From: an uncultured Pelosinus sp.
GTDB lineage: Bacteria > Bacillota > Negativicutes > Sporomusales > Acetonemataceae
Direction of reading: 5' to 3'
Assembly: GCA_900542835.1 (NCBI GenBank)
Contig: UQPB01000033.1
Location: 1 to 37,467, forward strand
Length of the DNA: 37,467 nt
Shown one piece after another: positions 16,113 to 22,930 of the stretch. Position 1 is the first letter of the stretch, and every line of letters starts with the position of its first letter. Below the pieces are notes generated by a model. That model was given only the letters and a program-made list of their open reading frames with translations, made no database searches and was not told the origin of the DNA. The position numbers and the translations under genes are program-made.

Positions 16113-16487
16113 ATGTTGTCGAGACTGAAACGATTGTTCGGTGAACAAGCCGGCGGTTCGAAAGATGTTGCCAAGGAACGGCTGCGGTTGGTGCTTTTGC
16201 ATGACAGAGCCACCATTTCGCCGCAATACATGGGGTTGCTGCGGGAAGATATGATTAAGGCGGTATCCACTTATATGGAGATCAATCCGCAGCAAATGGA
16301 AGTCAATTTGGATTGCGAATCGCAGACGGTAACGCTGATTGCCAACATCCCTGTCAGTGCGGTTAAGCGTCCGGTGCCTCCTCCGGCTGCGACCGAGGAA
16401 ATGGCTGATACGTCTGCGGACACAGGGGTGGCGACTGGGGAAGGTAAAGAGGACGATGTTGAATCGACGACTGCTGCGAAATCTTGA
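16113..16487 (+). CDS. minE: Division topological specificity factor MinE, long form
   Basis: 124 residues against about 85-90 for typical MinE. The N-terminus (MLSRLKRLFG) is an amphipathic membrane-binding helix. The anti-MinCD region is present (RLRLVLLHDRATISP, about 24-37) and the beta-rich dimerisation domain runs to about residue 82. The extra 40 residues (84-124) are Pro, Ala, Thr, Glu and Asp-rich and look disordered. GGAGGGG (16101-16107) precedes the ATG at 16113 and begins right after the minD stop. The last ten codons overlap the beginning of rodA in another frame, so the tail sequence is doubly constrained. Confidence 0.9.
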   Translation: MLSRLKRLFGEQAGGSKDVAKERLRLVLLHDRATISPQYMGLLREDMIKAVSTYMEINPQQMEVNLDCESQTVTLIANIPVSAVKRPVPPPAATEEMADTSADTGVATGEGKEDDVESTTAAKS

Positions 16488-17562
16488 TTTTATTCTCATT
16501 CTTGATGTACTGGCCTTGATTGCGGTCAGCCTGGTGTTTATCGGCAGTGCCACCCATATTAATACACCCAGTGAGGACCGTTACTGGTACGTCCAGCGTC
16601 AGGGAATTTTCGCCCTGCTGAATGTTGTTGGCGTCTTTATGTTGCTGCATGTCGACTACAAATCGATTGCCCGTTACGCGAATATTTTGTATGTCATTAA
16701 CCTGATTATGCTGCTGGCGGTTATGTTTGTCGGTCAGTCCGCTCTCGGCGCCCAACGCTGGATTCAAATCGGTCCGATCAGCCTGCAGCCGTCGGAGTTT
16801 TCCAAGCTGATTATGATTATCAGCCTGGCCAGCCTGCTTGATAAGCGCTCCGGCCAACTGCAGACCTGGAAAGATGTACTGCCGATTTTTCTTTATGTGG
16901 GCATTCCCTTTTTACTGGTGCTGCGGCAGCCGGATCTCGGGACTTCGCTGGTATTTTTATCGATTCTGTTTGGCATGATTTTTGTCGCCGGCATACCGGT
17001 CCGGATGCTGTTCACCCTCATGGGTGCCGGTGCGGTTTTCATGCCTGTATTCTGGCATTTTTTAAAAGATTATCAAAAAATGCGCCTGACTGTCTTTCTG
17101 GATCCCAATGTCGATCCCCTCGGCTCCGGCTACCATATTATTCAGTCGAAGATTGCCATCGGTTCCGGTATGCTGACTGGCAAGGGGCTGTTCAGCGGTA
17201 CCCAGAGCCAGCTGAACTTTTTGCCGGAAAATCATACTGACTTTATTTTTGCCGTTATCGGTGAGGAAGCCGGCTTCATTGGCGGTATTGTTGTACTGCT
17301 GCTGTATTTTATTCTGCTCTACCGCGGGCTGAAAATTGCCGGCGAGGCCAGAGACAATTTTGGCACGCTGGTGGCTGCAGGCATTACGTCAATGATGGCT
17401 TTTCATGTACTGGTCAATGTCGGCATGACTGCCGGCATCATGCCGGTCACCGGCATTCCGCTGCCGTTGATGAGTTATGGCGTCAGTTCGCTGACGACCA
17501 ATATGGTTTGTCTGGGATTGTTGTTGAACATTTATATGCGGCGTCAAAAAATTATGTTTTGA
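16456..17562 (+). CDS. rodA: SEDS peptidoglycan glycosyltransferase RodA
   Basis: 368 residues with about ten membrane helices. RodA polymerises glycan strands from lipid II with PBP2. Family motifs are present: the segment near WIQIGPISLQPSEFSKL, QPDLGTSLVFL, and the C-terminal GIMPVTGIPLPLMSYG with the SEDS-typical end. The reading frame is open upstream to 16339, but the natural start is the ATG at 16456 (MLNRRLLRNLDF), preceded by AAAGAGG at about 16446-16452. It overlaps minE by 32 bases, which implies translational coupling. Confidence 0.94.
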   Translation: MLNRRLLRNLDFILILDVLALIAVSLVFIGSATHINTPSEDRYWYVQRQGIFALLNVVGVFMLLHVDYKSIARYANILYVINLIMLLAVMFVGQSALGAQRWIQIGPISLQPSEFSKLIMIISLASLLDKRSGQLQTWKDVLPIFLYVGIPFLLVLRQPDLGTSLVFLSILFGMIFVAGIPVRMLFTLMGAGAVFMPVFWHFLKDYQKMRLTVFLDPNVDPLGSGYHIIQSKIAIGSGMLTGKGLFSGTQSQLNFLPENHTDFIFAVIGEEAGFIGGIVVLLLYFILLYRGLKIAGEARDNFGTLVAAGITSMMAFHVLVNVGMTAGIMPVTGIPLPLMSYGVSSLTTNMVCLGLLLNIYMRRQKIMF

Positions 17563-17604
17563 ACAAGACGGGCCGGAACAGCTTCCGGCCCGTCTTGTTA
17601 TTTG
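17562..17604 (+). terminator. Terminator of the mre-min-rodA operon, bidirectional
   Basis: A perfect 17-bp stem (17562-17578 with 17583-17599) and a CAGC loop, followed by ATTTGG. It begins at the rodA stop codon and lies between converging genes, so it may serve the minus-strand AtpI-like gene as well. Confidence 0.85.
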
Positions 17605-17605
17605 G

Positions 17606-18085
17606 CTATTGTTTTTGCTGCCGCTCTCTCCAGGCAGTGTAGCCCCTGCTGTGCAGCAGCGGGTGGCTGATACTGGTGCCGCAGCGGTGTAAGTAGGGAG
17701 TGGTGGGTGGTTCTTTCCATAAGAATGCCAGCACGTTGCAAAATACCAGTACCCGGAAGGGGATAATAAGACCGGCCGCAAATCCGATCATGCTGGGGCC
17801 GGGCTCACGCAGCGCCAGGAGCAGGATAACAGCTGACAGCACCAGACAAAAACGGGAAATGGCCCCTTGATTCAAGTAAGCTTCCATTTTTCTTAATGGC
17901 ATTGTCGCGCATTTTTTCATCTGGCGATGCAAAAGCAGCTGATAGAGAAGACCGGTGACTATCCCGGCCAGCAGGCCCCTCATGGCGACGGTTTGATCCA
18001 GGATGAGCGCTAGGCCGCACAGTGACAGACTGGCGGTGCCCATGATGATAAGAGTGTGCTTCAGACCAAAACCAAGATTCTCCAT
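17606..18085 (-). CDS. AtpI-like four-helix membrane protein
   Basis: 159 residues. There are four hydrophobic segments (about 9-28, 32-51, 76-92 and 96-121), a basic loop between helices 2 and 3 (HRQMKKC), and a soluble, aromatic/His-containing C-terminal tail. The pattern resembles ATP synthase subunit I (AtpI/UncI-like) proteins, but no ATP synthase genes are nearby. An AAAGAGGG site stands about 7 bases before the ATG at 18085. It is transcribed divergently from an XRE repressor gene, and a 15-bp ATGAC...GTCAT dyad overlaps its likely promoter, so it is probably a target of that repressor. Confidence 0.6.
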   Translation of the reverse strand: MENLGFGLKHTLIIMGTASLSLCGLALILDQTVAMRGLLAGIVTGLLYQLLLHRQMKKCATMPLRKMEAYLNQGAISRFCLVLSAVILLLALREPGPSMIGFAAGLIIPFRVLVFCNVLAFLWKEPPTTPYLHRCGTSISHPLLHSRGYTAWRERQQKQ

Positions 18086-18104
18086 TTATTTGCCCTCTTT
18101 CTCT

Positions 18105-18133
18105 TTATGACAAATTGTCATTAAAACAAGCAA
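18105..18133 (-). promoter_or_regulatory. Minus-strand promoter for the AtpI-like gene
   Basis: Read on the minus strand: TTGCTT (18128-18133), 17 bases, TCATAA (18105-18110). The dyad 18107-18121 covers the -10 and half of the spacer. The -10 is a weak match, so this assignment is tentative. Confidence 0.35.
18107..18121. promoter_or_regulatory. Operator-like dyad O1 (ATGAC-N5-GTCAT)
   Basis: A perfect palindrome, ATGACAA-A-TTGTCAT. It shares the half-sites ATGAC and GTCAT with the same 5-base spacer as the dyad at 18202-18228. It sits over the presumed -10 of the AtpI-like gene. Confidence 0.6.
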
Positions 18134-18201
18134 AAAAAATATCTGGATCTCAGAGAGAAACCTAAGGTGTATTATGAGTATTTGGATAATTAGTTTAATT
18201 T

Positions 18202-18228
18202 ATTTATATGACATGTAGTCATATAAAT
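18202..18228. promoter_or_regulatory. Operator-like dyad O2 (ATGAC-N5-GTCAT, 11-bp arms)
   Basis: Perfect 11-bp arms (18202-18212 and 18218-18228) with a 5-base spacer, centred 101 bp from O1. It lies 32 bp before the -35 of the repressor gene. Repeated dyads of the same design next to a regulator gene are typical of autoregulation. Confidence 0.6.
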
Positions 18229-18259
18229 CCTGCCGGATTAACCGGGAATAATAATTATT

Positions 18260-18288
18260 TTGACAGGTGGAAATAGTCATACTATTAT
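18260..18288 (+). promoter_or_regulatory. Promoter of the XRE repressor gene
   Basis: Perfect TTGACA (18260-18265), a 17-base spacer, and TATTAT (18283-18288). The spacer contains a GTCAT half-site (18276-18280), the same half-site as in O1 and O2. Confidence 0.75.
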
Positions 18289-18328
18289 ATATCTGTACCG
18301 ACGATTGACTGACAGGAGAGTGCGTATA

Positions 18329-18697
18329 ATGACGCTAGGGGAAAAGGTCCGGCGCCTTAGGGAGAAAGCCGGTCTTACTACCGAGGAACTAGCTCGGCGT
18401 CTGGGCGTGTCGCAGTCATATATTTCACATGTGGAGAACAACCGCCGCCTGCTGGGGCGAGACAGGCTTGTCGCGCTGGCAAAAACCATGAACATACCTG
18501 TGGAGTTTTTTCTGCGCGAGGATGTCTGCAGTGTCGAAGACTTACTATCGGCCGCTAATCCGGGGAACATCTTGGCCTCGTCCCCGTATGCCAATTATCT
18601 GGTTATACTGGATAAGGCGCTGGCAGCGGAAATTTCGCCGCAAGAACTGGAGCAGGCGGTGGATTTTATCCGCAAGTACAAAAATAAGCCGCAATAG
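18329..18697 (+). CDS. XRE-family transcriptional regulator
   Basis: 122 residues. The N-terminal 60 residues are a Cro/C1-type helix-turn-helix: TLGEKVRRLREKAGLTTEEL, then ARRLGVSQSYISHVENNRR as helices 2-3. A roughly 60-residue C-terminal part follows, with a predicted helical end (SPQELEQAVDFIRKYKNK) that recalls SinR/SinI-type dimerisation helices. The start is the ATG at 18329, 10 bases after AGGAG. A GTG at 18320 is too close to the ribosome-binding site. It probably binds the ATGAC-N5-GTCAT dyads upstream and so controls itself and the divergent AtpI-like gene; this is inferred from the layout. Confidence 0.85.
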   Translation: MTLGEKVRRLREKAGLTTEELARRLGVSQSYISHVENNRRLLGRDRLVALAKTMNIPVEFFLREDVCSVEDLLSAANPGNILASSPYANYLVILDKALAAEISPQELEQAVDFIRKYKNKPQ

Positions 18698-18736
18698 CAA
18701 AGAGCCGCAGAAACTGCGGCTCTTTGCTATTGCGGC
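18688..18736. terminator. Bidirectional terminator between converging genes
   Basis: A perfect 23-bp stem (18688-18710 with 18714-18736) and an AAA loop. The repressor stop codon lies within the left arm. On the minus strand it is followed by TTATTTTTG, a good U tract, so it ends the small minus-strand gene at 18741; the inner stem followed by TTTG also serves the + strand. Confidence 0.85.
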
Positions 18737-18740
18737 GGAA

Positions 18741-18914
18741 TCAGGTTGCGGCGGCTTCTTTCTCACGGGAACTGAGAAATTCGGCTTCAAACCGCGGATC
18801 AACTAAAAAATTTCCTTCCAGATAGGCCCACTTACATTTGCCCTGCCAGTCGTACAGGATATACTGAATTCCGCCGTCAGACGTTCGTAGCGGCCCCCCC
18901 TCTTCTGCACCCAT
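18741..18914 (-). CDS. Small conserved-looking protein, function unknown
   Basis: 57 residues. The ATG at 18914 (minus strand) is preceded by AAGGGGTG at about 6 bases, better than the longer in-frame start at 18992. The protein is soluble and acidic: after a Gly-rich start come GGIQYILYDWQGKCKWAYLE and GNFLVDPRFEAEFL, which read like a short folded beta-hairpin domain with several aromatic residues. It ends in a charged Ser/Glu/Ala tail. I do not recognise a family. Its good ribosome-binding site, its terminator and the aromatic pattern argue for a real gene. Confidence 0.5.
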   Translation of the reverse strand: MGAEEGGPLRTSDGGIQYILYDWQGKCKWAYLEGNFLVDPRFEAEFLSSREKEAAAT

Positions 18915-18992
18915 GGGCACACCCCTTTCCGGAACCGCGGTGTTTTGCTTTCCGGAAAATAAAAACACCAGGTCCCGCTGCTTGACAGCCAA

Positions 18993-19227
18993 CCCGGTGT
19001 TGATATAATTTTACCCCGCACGGCAGCGCGAAGCCATAATCAACACTGTTGCGACAGGTGATTTTCAGCGGCAGCTTTCCACTGCCCCTGTCTGCATCTG
19101 TCAAGTATATTCATTTTATTTAGAATATACGTTATGATCAATATAGCATATTCGCGGCAGATGACAAAAATCCTTTCTGTTTTATCGGAACGCAGAAAAA
19201 GTTTCTGGCTGGTGTTTCTCCCGGGCT
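18993..19227 (+). other. Gene-poor AT-rich stretch with GAATATAC repeats
   Basis: No convincing gene. It holds an 8-bp inverted repeat, GTATATTC (19105-19112) and GAATATAC (19123-19130), and a related GCATATTC at 19146-19153. A frame open from 19134 runs into spoIVFA, but without a ribosome-binding site. Confidence 0.5.
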
Positions 19228-19257
19228 TCATATTCTCCTGCCGTCGTCATATACATT
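19228..19257 (+). promoter_or_regulatory. Candidate sigma-E (sporulation) promoter for spoIVFAB
   Basis: TCATATT (19228-19234) fits the sigma-E -35 consensus KMATATT fully. After a 15-base spacer comes TATACATT (19250-19257), matching the -10 consensus CATACAMT at six of eight positions. It ends 42 bases before the spoIVFA start. spoIVFA and spoIVFB are sigma-E-controlled in Bacillus subtilis, which fits. Confidence 0.45.
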
Positions 19258-19298
19258 ACCAAGCCAGTACAATGATCTGGCGGGGCGGAGGGAGGAAC

Positions 19299-20027
19299 AT
19301 GGCTATTCTGTCACAACGGTTTAAAAAACGCTATAGCCCTGAGCCGGTTGATTACCGGACAAAGCGGAGTCGCGGCAGTTTGGGCTGGTTGAAGCAGACC
19401 GCCGCCGCGCTGTCTGTTTTTGCCGCTGTCTATGCGGCGGCGGCCACGGAAACACAGTTAGGGCAGTCTGTTGTCGAGGGGGTTCGCTATCTGCTGACAA
19501 CAGAGGCGGATTTCGCCTACCTGCTGGATAAGGCGGCGCCGTATTTACCACAGCAGCTCGACACTGCAGTCTGGAAACGGGTTCAGACGACGGTATCAAG
19601 GCCGGCTGATCCGCTGCAATATATGGTAAAGCCGGTGGATGGCGCCTTGACGGCAACGTTTGGCTGGCAAACCCATCCGGTTTTAAAACAGCAGGTGCTG
19701 CATGAGGGGATCGATATCGCCGCACCGGCCGGAACCGCTGTACGGGCGGCTGCATCAGGCCAGATCAGGGTAGTGGAGGAAAGTGCCCAGTTTGGCAAAA
19801 TTATTATCATTGAACACAGCAGTGAGGTCCAGACCGTATATGGCCATTTAGCCGAAGCTGCGGTCAAGAGCGGCGATTCCGTTACCCAGGGACAGTTGAT
19901 CGGCCGAGTGGGCCAGACGGGAATGACGCAGACACCGAAGCTGTACTTTGCCGTCAGCGATAAGGGCAAATTCGTCGATCCCCTGACGCGAATCCAGGGC
20001 GGCTTCAGCGGCAAGGATGGAGCCTGA
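19299..20027 (+). CDS. spoIVFA: SpoIVFA-like protein with degenerate M23 (LytM) domain
   Basis: 242 residues from the ATG at 19299, preceded by GGAGGGAGG. A cytoplasmic basic N-terminus and one membrane helix (about 31-50) are followed by a spacer and an M23/LytM domain (about 110-236). That domain keeps His135-x3-Asp139 (HEGID) and His183 (YGHLA). The final HxH motif is replaced by Lys214-Leu-Tyr216, so a zinc ligand is missing and peptidase activity is unlikely. Bacillus SpoIVFA likewise has a non-catalytic LytM domain and holds the SpoIVFB protease inactive in the outer forespore membrane. Its place before an SpoIVFB-type protease supports the name. A plain M23-family label is the alternative. 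Confidence 0.8.
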   Translation: MAILSQRFKKRYSPEPVDYRTKRSRGSLGWLKQTAAALSVFAAVYAAAATETQLGQSVVEGVRYLLTTEADFAYLLDKAAPYLPQQLDTAVWKRVQTTVSRPADPLQYMVKPVDGALTATFGWQTHPVLKQQVLHEGIDIAAPAGTAVRAAASGQIRVVEESAQFGKIIIIEHSSEVQTVYGHLAEAAVKSGDSVTQGQLIGRVGQTGMTQTPKLYFAVSDKGKFVDPLTRIQGGFSGKDGA

Positions 20028-20030
20028 CGC

Positions 20031-20897
20031 TTGCGCGCCGGCCATATAGCGGGAGTCGAAATCCGCATTAGTCCCTGGTTTTTGCTGCTGCTGCTGCTAT
20101 TTGCCTTTGCGGGCATGCTGGTAAAGGTGGCGGGCGTCTTCGTCTCGGTATTATGGCATGAAACCGCTCATGTCATGGCTGCCAGGCTATTGGGCTACCG
20201 GGTAAGAGAAGTGGAACTGCTGCCTTTCGGCGGCGTCGCCAGGATTGAGCATCTCGGCGAGGCCAGCTCGCAAAACGATGTTTTTGTTGCTTTAACCGGT
20301 CCTGTCGCCAGTTTTGTTATGGCTGCGGCGATAGCGGTTTTGTCGCAGTATATTTCCAACTGGGATTGGCAATTTTTTTTTCAAACCAACATGATGCTGG
20401 GCTGGTTTAATCTGATTCCGGCGCTGCCGTTAGATGGCGGCCGGATTCTTCGCGCCTGGCTGGCGCAGCTTTGCGGCTACCGCAAGGCAACCCGGGCGGC
20501 GGTCCGGCTGAGCTGGCTGATCAGCGGCTGCTTTCTGGCGGTAGCCGTATTGCAGTTTATTCATCGTTCTGATGTCAATATCACCTTGTTGTTCGCCGCC
20601 GCTTTTATCGCAATGTCCGCCCGTAAGGAACTGGCAACAGCCGGCTTTCGCTCCCTGCGAATTTTGTCGCGGAAAAAGGCGGATATGATGCGGTGCGGCG
20701 TCATGCCGGCAGCGTATTATACCGCTGTGGCCGACTGTCCGGCGCAGACTGTTATCGCTTTGTTTCAGCCGGAGCGGTATCATTTGATTTTAGTTGTCGA
20801 CCAGTGCTTCCAACTGCAGGGGACCCTGACGGAAACCGACATCTGGGAACGCGTTACGGAAAAAGGTATGCAGGCGCCGATTGGTGATTTTCTATGA
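20031..20897 (+). CDS. spoIVFB: SpoIVFB-type intramembrane metalloprotease (M50)
   Basis: 288 residues. In Bacillus, SpoIVFB cleaves pro-sigma-K during sporulation. The zinc motif HETAH (His43, Glu44, His47) lies in a hydrophobic segment, and the third ligand is Asp135 in NLIPALPLDGGR; these positions nearly match the Bacillus enzyme. Five or six membrane helices come first. A C-terminal domain (about 210-288) resembles the CBS-type ATP-sensing domain of this family. The start is a TTG at 20031, 3 bases after the spoIVFA stop, with a modest AGGATGGAG upstream. The substrate is inferred from the family; no sigK is seen in the window. Confidence 0.85.
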   Translation: MRAGHIAGVEIRISPWFLLLLLLFAFAGMLVKVAGVFVSVLWHETAHVMAARLLGYRVREVELLPFGGVARIEHLGEASSQNDVFVALTGPVASFVMAAAIAVLSQYISNWDWQFFFQTNMMLGWFNLIPALPLDGGRILRAWLAQLCGYRKATRAAVRLSWLISGCFLAVAVLQFIHRSDVNITLLFAAAFIAMSARKELATAGFRSLRILSRKKADMMRCGVMPAAYYTAVADCPAQTVIALFQPERYHLILVVDQCFQLQGTLTETDIWERVTEKGMQAPIGDFL

Positions 20898-20973
20898 TGG
20901 CATTCTGCCGTTTAATTTGTCTGCGCTGAAACGACAGAGCAGGAATACGACAAAACGATAGCGAAATAACGAT

Positions 20974-21002
20974 ATTCATGCGTATACGCGCATGAATTTT
21001 CC
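20974..21002 (+). terminator. Probable terminator after spoIVFB
   Basis: A 9-bp stem, ATTCATGCG (20974-20982) with CGCATGAAT (20989-20997), and a 6-base loop, followed by TTT. The T tract is short. Confidence 0.55.
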
Positions 21003-21025
21003 TGTGTCCGCAATGCTGCCGGGTT

Positions 21026-21053
21026 TTGTTCCTGGTAAAAGCAGACATACTAT
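21026..21053 (+). promoter_or_regulatory. Promoter before the radical SAM gene
   Basis: TTGTTC (21026-21031) and TACTAT (21048-21053) are spaced by 16 bases. TATAGT (21051-21056) with a 19-base spacer is an alternative reading. Confidence 0.35.
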
Positions 21054-21076
21054 AGTCAAATACACTGGAGGCCTTT

Positions 21077-22930
21077 ATGCAAATTGCCTTATCGCCTGCT
21101 ATTTTGAACAGGGTACTGAAGCCGGCCCGCTATACGGGGCAGGAGTGGAACAGTATTAAAAAAGATCCCGCCAGCGTGACCGTCTCATATGCGCTGGCGA
21201 TGCCGGATGTCTATGAAGTAGGCATGAGCAATCTGGGATTGAAGATTTTGTATGACATTATTAATCGGCGGGAGGACGCCGCGGCGGAACGGGTGTATGC
21301 GCCCTGGCCGGATATGGAGGAGCAGCTGCGCCAGCGCGATATCCCCCTGTACGCACTGGAAAGCTTTCGACCGGTCGGCGAATTTGACGTCTTCGGCTTT
21401 TCCCTGCAATATGAGCTTAGCTTCAGCAATGTTCTGAACATGCTGGATCTGGCCCGTATTCCGCTGAAGACGACCGACCGCCTGCCAGAGCATCCGTTTA
21501 TTGTTGGCGGCGGCCCCTGCGTGTTTAATGCCGAGCCGGTTGCCGACTTCTTTGATTTTTTTATTATTGGTGAAGGCGAAGAAGTAATGAATGATGTCAC
21601 CGACTGTCTGGCCGCGTGGAAACAAGCCGGTAAACCGGGCGGACGCGAGGGCTTTTTACGGCGGGCGGCAAAGCTTGACGGTGTTTATGTTCCCCAGTTT
21701 TACCGGATCGACTATCATGCCGACAATACCATCGCGGCGGTTACGCCGCTGCGGGAGGAGGCACGTTCCCGCGTAATCAAACGGGTTGTCGCAGATCTGG
21801 ACAAGGCTCCTTTTCCAACGCAGCTGGTTATGCCCTATCTGGATATCGTGCATAACCGGATTATGCTGGAATTATTTCGCGGCTGTACCCGCGGCTGCCG
21901 CTTCTGCCAGGCCGGGACAATTTATCGTCCGGTCAGGGAGCGGCGCCCGGAAACCCTGCTAAAGCTGGCCGCTGAACTGGTTCGTAACAGCGGCTATGAT
22001 GAAATATCGCTGGTTTCGCTGAGTACGGCGGATTATTCTCGCCTCTCGGAGTTAATCCATGGACTGCAGACACAGTTGGGTCAGGATAAGGTCAGTGTTT
22101 CGCTGCCGTCGCTGCGTATCGACAGTTTTTCCGTCGGTCTGGCGCAGCAGGTACAGGCGGTACGCAAAAGCGGGCTGACATTCGCTCCGGAAGCGGGAAC
22201 GCAGCGGCTGCGCGATGTGATCAATAAAGGCGTTACCGAGGAGAATCTGCGCGACGCCGTTACCGCCGCTTTCCGGGCCGGCTGGTCGTCTGTCAAGCTT
22301 TACTTTATGATTGGATTGCCAACGGAAACAGACGAGGATGTTCTTGGCATTGCTTCACTGGCTTACCGCGTGCTTGACTGGTACCGGGAGGCGACGGGAC
22401 GACGCGGCGCCAAAGTCAGCGTTAGCGTATCCTCGTTTGTTCCTAAGGGACAGACGCCGTTTCAATGGATGGCTCAGGACTCCATTGCCGATATGCGCCG
22501 TAAGCAGGCGCTGCTGAAGTCTAGTATTCGCGACCGCTCCATTTCCCTGCATTGGCATGATCCGGAAGTCAGCTTTCTCGAGGCTGTGTTCGCAAGGGGA
22601 GACCGCCGGCTGAGTGAAGTTCTCGTCCAGGCCTGGAAAAACGGCGCCCGTTTTGACGGCTGGAGCGAGCATTTTAAGTTTGCTGTTTGGATGGACGCGT
22701 TTGCCGCTGCGGGAATTGATCCGCATTTTTATGCCAATCGCCGCCGCGAGACTGACGAGGTACTGCCTTGGGATCATCTGTATGCCGGTGTTGACAAGCG
22801 CTATTTGCTGACTGAATATGAAAAAGGGGTAAATCTGGAACTGACGGCAGACTGCCGCCGCGGTGACTGCGGCGCTTGCGGCGTCTGCGGCGATCTCGGC
22901 GTCCAGGTTGCCGATTGGGGGAGTTGCTGA
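21077..22930 (+). CDS. B12-binding-type radical SAM protein (TIGR03960-like)
   Basis: 617 residues. The N-terminal half resembles a cobalamin-binding-type fold, with MPDVYEVGMSNLGLKILYDI near the start and the FIVGGGPCVFNAEPVADFFD segment (about 141-160). The radical SAM core follows, with its cluster motif Cys270-x3-Cys274-x2-Cys277 (GCTRGCRFCQAG). A C-terminal Cys-rich end (CRRGDCGACGVCGD) may bind a metal. The family (TIGR03960) is widespread in Firmicutes next to, or fused to, a DUF2344 partner, as here. The reaction is unestablished; a role in RNA or ribosome modification is suggested only by the neighbours rng and rplU. GGAGG precedes the ATG at 21077. Confidence 0.88.
   Translation: MQIALSPAILNRVLKPARYTGQEWNSIKKDPASVTVSYALAMPDVYEVGMSNLGLKILYDIINRREDAAAERVYAPWPDMEEQLRQRDIPLYALESFRPVGEFDVFGFSLQYELSFSNVLNMLDLARIPLKTTDRLPEHPFIVGGGPCVFNAEPVADFFDFFIIGEGEEVMNDVTDCLAAWKQAGKPGGREGFLRRAAKLDGVYVPQFYRIDYHADNTIAAVTPLREEARSRVIKRVVADLDKAPFPTQLVMPYLDIVHNRIMLELFRGCTRGCRFCQAGTIYRPVRERRPETLLKLAAELVRNSGYDEISLVSLSTADYSRLSELIHGLQTQLGQDKVSVSLPSLRIDSFSVGLAQQVQAVRKSGLTFAPEAGTQRLRDVINKGVTEENLRDAVTAAFRAGWSSVKLYFMIGLPTETDEDVLGIASLAYRVLDWYREATGRRGAKVSVSVSSFVPKGQTPFQWMAQDSIADMRRKQALLKSSIRDRSISLHWHDPEVSFLEAVFARGDRRLSEVLVQAWKNGARFDGWSEHFKFAVWMDAFAAAGIDPHFYANRRRETDEVLPWDHLYAGVDKRYLLTEYEKGVNLELTADCRRGDCGACGVCGDLGVQVADWGSC

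Noticed and set aside
16339..16455. Upstream extension of rodA by 39 residues
   Set aside because: The extension is Arg-rich, lies wholly inside minE and has no ribosome-binding site; the family start is at 16456.
19134..19298. 55-residue extension of spoIVFA
   Set aside because: There is no ribosome-binding site at 19134, and GGAGGGAGG stands before the ATG at 19299.
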